Shown here piece after piece: positions 18,776 through 25,077 of a stretch of DNA of 64,000 nucleotides (its first letter is position 1; each line of letters opens with the position of its first letter). Under the pieces are notes generated by a model. That model worked only from the letters and a program-made list of their open reading frames with translations. It searched no databases and was not told the origin of the DNA. This stretch comes from G965276765 sp965276765 (GTDB lineage: Bacteria; Actinomycetota; Acidimicrobiia; Acidimicrobiales; Palsa-688). Position numbers and translations under genes: made by a program. The stretch is taken from positions 434,001 to 498,000 of the forward strand of contig OZ255627.1 of NCBI GenBank assembly GCA_965276765.1. The letters run 5' to 3'.

Positions 18776-19057
18776 ATGGTTGGGTACACCCAGGACAAGG
18801 CCGATGTGCAACGCCGGCTCAAGCGTATCGAGGGCCAGGTCCGAGGCCTGCAGCGCATGGTGGACGATGACACGTACTGCATCGACGTGCTCACCCAGCT
18901 TTCGGCGACGAACCGGGCCCTGCGATCGGTCGCAATCGAGCTGCTCAACGACCACCTGAGCCACTGCGTGCGGGAGGCCGTAGCCCGCGGTGAGCCCGGC
19001 GCTGACGCCAAGGTCAAGGAGGCGCAGGAGGCCATCGAGCGGCTCGTGCGTTCGTGA
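18776..19057 (+). CDS. CsoR/DUF156-family metal- or sulfur-sensing repressor
   Basis: A 93-residue all-helical protein. The ligand positions of copper CsoR proteins are visible as Cys35 (TYCIDVL), His60 and Cys64 (NDHLSHCV), the C-x24-H-x3-C spacing of CsoR C36/H61/C65. That favours Cu(I) over nickel sensing, although persulfide sensors share the two cysteines. ATG at 18776 follows GAGGAG. The operator sits in its own promoter. Its stop overlaps the GTG start of the permease gene (GTGA), so regulator and transporter are translationally coupled. Confidence 0.92.
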   Translation: MVGYTQDKADVQRRLKRIEGQVRGLQRMVDDDTYCIDVLTQLSATNRALRSVAIELLNDHLSHCVREAVARGEPGADAKVKEAQEAIERLVRS

Positions 19058-20307
19058 CCGATGTCCTCGCCGCCCTCCGGGAGGCGTGGTGGATGTTCTG
19101 GGAGACGCTGTGGGCGCTCGTCGTCGGCTTCGGCCTCTCGGGCGCAGTGCAGGCGTTCGTGTCGAGAGACGAGATGCAGGCCCGCCTCGGCGACCACCGT
19201 CCTGCGACCGTCGCTCGAGCCTCGATCTACGGAGCGGCGTCATCGTCGTGCTCGTACGCAGCCACGGCCATCGCCAAATCCCTCTTTACAAGGGGCGCCG
19301 ACTTCCTTGCGGCGATGGTCTTCATGTTTGCCTCGACCAACCTCGTGGTCGAGCTCGGAATCGTGCTCGTGGTGCTCATCGGGTGGCAGTTCGTCGCCGC
19401 CGAGTTCGTCGGCGGGGTGATCATGATCGTCCTGCTCGTGGCCGTGGGCAGCCTGTGGCTGCGAGGACGCGTCCTCGACGAGGCCAGACACACCGCAGGG
19501 GCGACGGGCGGAAGCGACCATGGCGGGGCTGGCGACGGGGCCGGTCCCGCTCCGGGGTCCTGGCGCCGGCGGATGAGAACCGCAGGCGGATGGTCGGACG
19601 CGGCCGGCTACACGATGAGCGACCTGACGATGCTCCGCAAGGAGATCGTCATCGGTTTCGTCATCGCCGGGTTCCTCGCCCAGCTCGTGCCCGTCCACGT
19701 CTGGAACGACGTGTTTCTCCACGGCCACGGCTTCGCCACCACGCTCGAGAACGCCGTGATCGGCCCGCTCGTCGCCCTGCTCAGCTTCGTGTGCTCGGTC
19801 GGCAACGTGCCCCTCGCCGCCGCCCTCTGGCACGGCGGCATCAGCTTTGGTGGCGTCATCAGCTTCGTGTTCGCCGACCTGATCGCCCTGCCCCTGCTCC
19901 TCATCTACCGCAAGCAGTACGGCCGGAGGATGATGCTGCGGATGTTGGCGGTGTTCTGGCTGGTCATGGCACTCGCCGGGCTCGTCACCGGCGAGCTGTT
20001 CGGCGCCATCGGACTCGTCCCGGGTTCGAGGCCCAAGGTCATAGCGCCCGATGCGTTCCGGTGGGGTCCGACGACCATCCTCGACATCATCGCCCTGGTT
20101 CTCTTCGCCGTCCTCTACTGGCTGTATCGCAACAGGGGGCGCTTCGGTGGGGGGAGCGGGTACGCCAACGATCCCGTGTGCGGCATGCAGGTCGAGGTGG
20201 CCCACGCTCCGGCCCACGCCGACTGGGAGGGGCGGACCGTGTACTTCTGCTCCGAGCGCTGCCGGGACCGCTTCATCGCCCGGCCCGATCGGTTCGCGGT
20301 GGTGTGA
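19054..20307 (+). CDS. ArsP/YraQ-type permease (PF03773) fused to a C-terminal YHS metal-binding domain
   Basis: A 417-residue membrane protein. It has two homologous membrane halves: the first contains SCSYAATAIAKSLFTRGADF and MFASTNLVVELGIVL, the second CSVGNVPLAAALWHGG and further helices to about residue 360. A His/Gly-rich cytoplasmic loop (about 148-170) separates them. The last 45 residues form a YHS domain with NDPVCGMQV and YFCSERCRDRF, a Cys cluster used in heavy-metal proteins. Such permeases export organoarsenicals or other metal(loid) species. Control by a CsoR-type repressor points to copper or another soft metal rather than arsenic, but the substrate is inferred. Confidence 0.85.
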   Translation: MTDVLAALREAWWMFWETLWALVVGFGLSGAVQAFVSRDEMQARLGDHRPATVARASIYGAASSSCSYAATAIAKSLFTRGADFLAAMVFMFASTNLVVELGIVLVVLIGWQFVAAEFVGGVIMIVLLVAVGSLWLRGRVLDEARHTAGATGGSDHGGAGDGAGPAPGSWRRRMRTAGGWSDAAGYTMSDLTMLRKEIVIGFVIAGFLAQLVPVHVWNDVFLHGHGFATTLENAVIGPLVALLSFVCSVGNVPLAAALWHGGISFGGVISFVFADLIALPLLLIYRKQYGRRMMLRMLAVFWLVMALAGLVTGELFGAIGLVPGSRPKVIAPDAFRWGPTTILDIIALVLFAVLYWLYRNRGRFGGGSGYANDPVCGMQVEVAHAPAHADWEGRTVYFCSERCRDRFIARPDRFAVV

Positions 20308-20333
20308 CCCGGGTCCCCCGTAGAGTCCGACGC

Positions 20334-20408
20334 ATGAGCGCAACATCACCCGCCGACCCTCCGCCCGCCGACCCTCCGCCCGCAGGCCACGAGCCCCTCA
20401 GCGCATGA
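20334..20408 (+). CDS. possible 24-residue leader ORF
   Basis: ATG at 20334 opens a 24-codon frame rich in Pro, Ala and Asp (PADPPPADPPPAG) whose TGA overlaps the ATG of the hydrolase gene (ATGA at 20405-20408). The arrangement would couple translation of the two. There is no convincing ribosome-binding site, and the composition comes from a 15-bp duplication at 20351-20380, so it may be a chance frame. Confidence 0.25.
   Translation: MSATSPADPPPADPPPAGHEPLSA
20351..20380 (+). repeat. 15-bp tandem duplication ahead of the hydrolase gene
   Basis: CGCCGACCCTCCGCC occurs twice without mismatch between the permease stop and the hydrolase start. Confidence 0.85.
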
Positions 20409-21286
20409 GCCCGCTGCTCGAAGGCTTCACGAGGTCCGACACGACCGTCGACGGCGTGAGGATCGCTACGTGGACGGCCGGATCGGGTCCGCCCGTGCTG
20501 CTCCTGCACGGCTACCCGCAGACGCACGTGATCTGGCACGGCGTCGCTCCACGCCTCGCCGTCGACCACACGGTGGTCCTGACCGACCTTCGGGGGTACG
20601 GCGCGAGCGACAAACCGCCGGCCGGCGCCGAGCACGCCGAGTACTCCAAGCGGGCCATGGCCGCCGACCAGGTCGAGGTGATGACGGCGCTCGGCTTCCC
20701 CCGCTTCGCCGTCGTCGGCCACGACCGCGGCGGCAGGGTCGGACACCGCATGGCCCTCGATCACCCGTCGAGCGTGAGCCGCCTGGCCGTGCTCGACATC
20801 GCCCCGACCCACTACATGGTCACCACCACCGACCTGCGGATGGCCACCGCCTACTTCCACTGGTTCTTCCTGGCCCAACCGCCCGACCTCCCCGAGCGCC
20901 TCCTCGGCGCCGACCCCGAGGCCTGGGTGCGCCGGCAGCTCAGCCGCACCCACCCGGGCTCGACCCCGCTGCACCCCGACGCCGTGGCGGCCTACCTCGA
21001 CGCCTGGCGCGAACCGGCCGCCATCGCCGCCAGCTGCGAGGACTACCGGGCCGCGCTGACCATCGACCTGGCCCACGACGAGGCCGATCGCGACCGGCGG
21101 GTCGCCTGCCCGCTGCTCGTGGTGTGGGGTGAGCACGGGTTCATCGGCGCCCGCTACGACGCGGTCGCCGTGTGGCGTGAGTACGCCGACGACGTGACGG
21201 GCGTCGCCCTGCCGACGAGTCACTTCGTGCCCGAGGAGGATCCCGGCGGGACCGTCGATGCCCTGGTCGATTTCTTGGCGCCCTGA
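20405..21286 (+). CDS. alpha/beta hydrolase, haloacetate (fluoroacetate) dehalogenase-like
   Basis: A 293-residue hydrolase. The oxyanion motif is LLLHGYPQTHVIW. The nucleophile is Asp107 in VVGHDRGGRVGHRMALDHP, followed by the two arginines (108 and 111) that hold the carboxylate in fluoroacetate dehalogenase. Asp131 (VLDIAP) and His in PTSHFVPEE complete the triad. The halide pocket residues His152-Trp153 occur in AYFHWFFLAQPPDLPERLLG. An Asp nucleophile excludes ordinary esterases, and the whole pattern follows the haloacetate dehalogenase group; related epoxide hydrolases would have paired tyrosines. The actual substrate is not proven. No haloacid transporter is adjacent. Confidence 0.82.
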   Translation: MSPLLEGFTRSDTTVDGVRIATWTAGSGPPVLLLHGYPQTHVIWHGVAPRLAVDHTVVLTDLRGYGASDKPPAGAEHAEYSKRAMAADQVEVMTALGFPRFAVVGHDRGGRVGHRMALDHPSSVSRLAVLDIAPTHYMVTTTDLRMATAYFHWFFLAQPPDLPERLLGADPEAWVRRQLSRTHPGSTPLHPDAVAAYLDAWREPAAIAASCEDYRAALTIDLAHDEADRDRRVACPLLVVWGEHGFIGARYDAVAVWREYADDVTGVALPTSHFVPEEDPGGTVDALVDFLAP

Positions 21287-21292
21287 CGACCG

Positions 21293-21472
21293 CTACTCGG
21301 CCGTGACGCTGTGCTCGATCGGGACCTCTTCTTCGGTGGAGTTGAAGATGACCACCCGATTGTCGAACCAGACCTTGCGGTCCTCGCGGTGCGTGACCCG
21401 ACCGAACTCGACGGTCACATCACCGTGGACCAGCTCGCTGACCCGCTTGTGCATCTGATGACCCTCAGCCAT
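21293..21472 (-). CDS. small conserved-looking hypothetical protein
   Basis: A 59-residue protein from ATG 21472: acidic and beta-rich, with HGDVTVEFGRVTHREDRKVW and a C-terminal EEEVPIEHSVTAE. It has no signal peptide or membrane segment. The codon usage matches genuine genes of the region. It is convergent with the hydrolase gene, with 6 bp between stops, and lies downstream of the uroporphyrinogen-III-synthase-like gene, whose stop is 70 bp to its right. An in-frame ATG six codons later is an alternative start. I do not recognise a family. Confidence 0.5.
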   Translation of the reverse strand: MAEGHQMHKRVSELVHGDVTVEFGRVTHREDRKVWFDNRVVIFNSTEEEVPIEHSVTAE

Positions 21473-21542
21473 CGCGCCCACCGTAGGCGCTCGGCACCAT
21501 GCCGGCGAGGACCCGCAACGACCGGCGAGGGCGGGCGCCCTG

Positions 21543-22379
21543 TCAGCCGACCCGCCGGCGGGCGGCGAGGGCGTCACCCACCAGGTTGACCATCGACCCG
21601 AGCCGCCAGTGCTCGGGAACCAGCGGATCGGCGATGCCCTCCTCTCGGGCCACGGCGGCGCACACCGGGCCCACGCAGACGACGAGGACCCGACCGTTGA
21701 GCGCCTCGAGCAGCCGGCCGGCCATCCCCTCGGCGTCGGCCAGGTCGATCAGGTTGCGGACCGCGGGGCCGGCCGTAAACGTCACCGCGTCGATGTCGCC
21801 GGCGCAGCACCTGCGGATCAGGTCGATGGCGGGACCGAGGTCGACCGGCATCGACCAGCGGTAGACGGGGACCTCCTCGACGGTTGCGCCGGCGGCCCTG
21901 AGGGTGGCGCCGGCGCTCTGGCGATCGTCGCCGTGAAGCTGGAGGGCCACCTTCGCCCCCTGCACACCGGTATCGACGAGGTGCGCGGCGACGGAATCAA
22001 GCTGCTCGCTCGGCGAGCGCCACCACAGGGCCAACCCGAGGCTGCGCACCGCGCCAGCCGCCTTCGGTCCTCTGGCCGCGATCCGCGTCCCACCCAGGGC
22101 CCGCGTCAGCGCGTCGGCGACGTCCCATGCCGCCGCCCGCTCCCACCAGGCCCTGATGCCGAAGCCGGTGTTGGCGATGAGGAAGTCGGGCGGCGCGGCA
22201 ATCAGCCGCCTCGTCACGTCGAACAGCTCGTCGTCGACCGGTTGGCGTTCGGTGCGAAGCACCGGGCCGTGGACCACACCCAGACCGAGCCGGCGCAGGA
22301 GGATCGCCTGGTCCTCGCCTCTCCTGTCGGCGGTGACCCCGACGGTCATGCCGTTGGCTTCGAGGATTGGCGCGGCCAT
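21543..22379 (-). CDS. uroporphyrinogen-III synthase family protein (HemD-like)
   Basis: A 278-residue two-lobed protein with HemD hallmarks: MTVGVTADRRGEDQAILLRR at the N-terminus, PDFLIANTGFGIRAWWERA, the interdomain PVYRWSMPVDLGPAIDLI, then DAVTFTAGPAVRNLIDLA and VVCVGPVCAAVAREEG. HemD closes hydroxymethylbilane to uroporphyrinogen III in tetrapyrrole synthesis. No other hem genes are near, and proteins of this type in actinobacteria are sometimes fused or linked to response-regulator-like DNA-binding domains, so it may be a paralogue of the biosynthetic enzyme. It lies 8 bp downstream of the amidohydrolase gene. Confidence 0.85.
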   Translation of the reverse strand: MAAPILEANGMTVGVTADRRGEDQAILLRRLGLGVVHGPVLRTERQPVDDELFDVTRRLIAAPPDFLIANTGFGIRAWWERAAAWDVADALTRALGGTRIAARGPKAAGAVRSLGLALWWRSPSEQLDSVAAHLVDTGVQGAKVALQLHGDDRQSAGATLRAAGATVEEVPVYRWSMPVDLGPAIDLIRRCCAGDIDAVTFTAGPAVRNLIDLADAEGMAGRLLEALNGRVLVVCVGPVCAAVAREEGIADPLVPEHWRLGSMVNLVGDALAARRRVG

Positions 22380-22387
22380 AAACGACG

Positions 22388-24082
22388 TTATCCCCTGCCG
22401 TCGATGTCACCGAAGACGACCCGCCCTCCGGCCACGGTCATCTCGACGGTCGCGTCGCCGATCTCGCTCGGGGGTAGGGCGAAGATGTCCTGGCTCAACA
22501 CGGCGATGTCGGCCTTGCGACCCGTGGCGATGACGCCGGTCTCCGCTTCGGCGCCGTTGACCCACGCCGTCCCCTTGGTGAAGGCGTCGACGGCCGCTTC
22601 CACCCCGATCGCCTCGTCGGGAAGGAACGCCTCCTCGGTCTCCGCGGTGCCAGCTCGCCCGATCACGGCCGAAAGCCTGCGGTTGACCGCCACGTGGATC
22701 TGCTGGATGGGGTCCGGGCTCGAGACGGGCCAGTCACTGCCGAAGGCGATGGACGCCCCACTCCTCGCCAGCGTGCCGATCCGGTACTGCCACGTGGCCC
22801 GCTCGGGACCGACGACGGGAATGGTGAGGTCGAGCATCTGCGGGTCGTTGGTGGCCCACAGCGGCTGGAAGTTGGCCACGGCACCGATGGCAGCGAACCT
22901 GGCGATGTCGGACGGGCGGATGAACTGCAGGTGGGCCAGGTGGTGGCGCATGGCCCTCGTCCGCCCGGGGTCGGGCAGGGCGGCGATGGCGTCGAGGGCC
23001 GCGGTCACCGCGGCGTCACCCAGGGCATGGAAATGGGCTTGGAAGCCGGCGGCGTCGAGCTCGGCCACGATGGCGATGAGCTCTTGAGGTTGGAGAAAGA
23101 AGGACCCGTGCGCTTCCTCGTGGTGCGCGGGCGCCAGGCCATCGCGCAGGTAGGGCTCGGTCATCGCGGCGGTGAGCGTCTCACAGACACCATCGACCAT
23201 CAGCTTCACGCTCGTGGCCCTGAAGTGGCCCGGACCCGCGCGCTCCCGGCGGGTCAGCAGATCGGGGAGCTGCTCGAGACCCCGATGGCGGTCCCACCAC
23301 AGGGCTCCGACCACGGTCGCGGTCAGCCGTCCGTCGGCGGCGGCCCGCCGGTAGGCGTCGTAGGCGTCGGGCACGCCGATCTCGGGCACGGCGCCGACGG
23401 CGGCGTCCTGCCAGCGGGTGATGCCGAGGGAGTGCAGGTGGCGCTGGGCTCCCATGAGCGCATCGTCGAGCTCGGACGGGCTCGGCGCAGGTACCAGATC
23501 GCCGACCATCGCCATCGCTCCCTCGTGGAGGGTCCCGGTGGGAAGGCCGCCGGCGTCGCGCTCGATGCGCCCGTCGGGCGGGTCGGGGGTTTCGGGGCCG
23601 ACGCCGGCCCGCTCGAGCGCGACCCGGTTCACCCAGGCGCTGTGATGGTCGCGATTGGGCAGGAAAACCGGGCGGCCGCCGTCCACGGCCTCGAGGTCGA
23701 CGGCGAGGGGGCCTGCGGCGCCGAAGCTCTCCATCGACCAGCCGCCGCCCTGGATCCAGCTGTCGGGCTGCAGGCCTGTGCTGTGGGACGCGACCGCGGC
23801 CAGGCACTCGTCTCTCGTGCGCAGCCCGCTGAGGTCGCAGTGGAGGCGTTCCATGCCGGCGCCGACGGCATGGACGTGAGCGTCGGCGAAGGCCGGAACG
23901 GCCGTCCGGCCGGCCAGGTCCACGACCCGGGTCGTGGGTCCGAGCAGATCGCGGATCTCCTCGTCCGGGCCGATGGCGGCGATGGCACCGGACTTGTCGA
24001 CGGCGAGGGCCGAGGCCCGCAGCAAAGGCCCGGCCGGACCGACGATGCGCCCGTTGACGAGGGCGAGCGAGGCGGTGGTCAT
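22388..24082 (-). CDS. amidohydrolase family protein (YtcJ-like, PF07969)
   Basis: A 564-residue metal-dependent hydrolase. The metal motif FADAHVHAVG carries the paired histidines, with later ligands in FQAHFHALGDAAV and HHLAHLQF and the essential Asp in IAFGSDWPVSSPDP. It resembles exo-acting N-substituted formamide deformylase / YtcJ proteins; the substrate is unknown. There is no signal peptide. ATG at 24082 gives the natural family N-terminus (LALVNGRIVG); the frame is open far upstream but that part is antisense to the FNT gene. It shares a strand with HemD and is divergent from FNT, with about 50 bp between them. Confidence 0.9.
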   Translation of the reverse strand: MTTASLALVNGRIVGPAGPLLRASALAVDKSGAIAAIGPDEEIRDLLGPTTRVVDLAGRTAVPAFADAHVHAVGAGMERLHCDLSGLRTRDECLAAVASHSTGLQPDSWIQGGGWSMESFGAAGPLAVDLEAVDGGRPVFLPNRDHHSAWVNRVALERAGVGPETPDPPDGRIERDAGGLPTGTLHEGAMAMVGDLVPAPSPSELDDALMGAQRHLHSLGITRWQDAAVGAVPEIGVPDAYDAYRRAAADGRLTATVVGALWWDRHRGLEQLPDLLTRRERAGPGHFRATSVKLMVDGVCETLTAAMTEPYLRDGLAPAHHEEAHGSFFLQPQELIAIVAELDAAGFQAHFHALGDAAVTAALDAIAALPDPGRTRAMRHHLAHLQFIRPSDIARFAAIGAVANFQPLWATNDPQMLDLTIPVVGPERATWQYRIGTLARSGASIAFGSDWPVSSPDPIQQIHVAVNRRLSAVIGRAGTAETEEAFLPDEAIGVEAAVDAFTKGTAWVNGAEAETGVIATGRKADIAVLSQDIFALPPSEIGDATVEMTVAGGRVVFGDIDGRG

Positions 24083-24133
24083 CCGCGAAGGGTAGGGCCC
24101 CGTTGCCGGTTGCAGCCGAAATGCTCCTAGCGT

Positions 24134-24997
24134 GTGCCCGACGTGACCACGAGCACTCGGGCCGCCGGGGACCAAGACGGAGAGACCCCGATCGCCGATT
24201 CGTTCGATCGGATCATCGAAGAGGGCCGCCCACGGGTGCGCCGGGCGTGGCCCGACGTGATAAGCACCGGGGCGCTCGCCGGCATCGAGGTCTGCTTCGG
24301 CGTGCTGGCGCTGATCTACGTCGAGAGCCAGACCCACAGCACGCTCCTCGGCGGCCTGGCCTTCAGCATCGGGTTCATCGGTTTGCGGCTCGGTCACAGC
24401 GAGCTGTTCACCGAGGGCTTCCTCGTGCCGGTGACGGTCGTGACCGCGGGCGAGGCGCGGATCCGCGACCTGCTCAGGCTGTGGACGGGAACGCTCGTCG
24501 CCAACCTGGCCGGGGGGTGGGTGATGGCCTGGATCATCGACGAGGCCTTCCCATCGATTCGCGCCGAGGCCATCTCCAGCGCTTCGTACTACGTGCAGGC
24601 CGGGATCAACGGTCGGAGCCTCTGCCTGGCCATCCTGGCCGGCGCCGCCATCACGCTGCTCACGAGGATGCACCAGGGAACCGACTCCGAGCCGGCCAAG
24701 CTCATCGCTTCGGTCGCCATCGCCTTCCTCCTTGCCGGTCTCCGACTCTTTCATTCGATCCTCGACTCGCTGATCAGCTTCATTGCCCTCGACACCGGGC
24801 GCGCCCCCTTCGGCTACCTCGACTGGCTCGGCTTCTTCGTGTGGGTGGCCGCAGGCAACGTGGTGGGCGGGCTCGGGCTCGTGACGCTGCTCCGCTTGGT
24901 CCGCAGCCGGACCCAGGTCGGAGATCGCCGCGCCGCCAACGACCTGCCGCGGGCCCCAACCGCCGGGCGCCAGGCTCGGCGAGCCAGCCGGGGGTGA
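24134..24997 (+). CDS. formate/nitrite transporter (FNT) family protein
   Basis: A 287-residue channel protein of the FNT family with six hydrophobic helices. It has GLRLGHSELFTEGFL (first re-entrant loop region) and GLRLFHSILDSL (second, with the central His). It resembles the YfdC-type branch rather than FocA or NirC, so formate as substrate is only one option. The N-terminus (residues 1-40) is charged and cytoplasmic and so is the Arg-rich tail. GTG start at 24134. No formate dehydrogenase or nitrite reductase genes are nearby. Confidence 0.85.
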   Translation: MPDVTTSTRAAGDQDGETPIADSFDRIIEEGRPRVRRAWPDVISTGALAGIEVCFGVLALIYVESQTHSTLLGGLAFSIGFIGLRLGHSELFTEGFLVPVTVVTAGEARIRDLLRLWTGTLVANLAGGWVMAWIIDEAFPSIRAEAISSASYYVQAGINGRSLCLAILAGAAITLLTRMHQGTDSEPAKLIASVAIAFLLAGLRLFHSILDSLISFIALDTGRAPFGYLDWLGFFVWVAAGNVVGGLGLVTLLRLVRSRTQVGDRRAANDLPRAPTAGRQARRASRG

Positions 24998-25077
24998 TTC
25001 CGGCCGATTGAGGGTGTTTTGCCTCGGTGGGCACTACCGTGGGGTCGACGGGGTCGCCAAACGCCCAGGAGATGACA

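Noticed and set aside
22388..24754. 788-codon version of the amidohydrolase
   Set aside because: Residues before the ATG at 24082 are antisense to the FNT channel gene and do not match the family.
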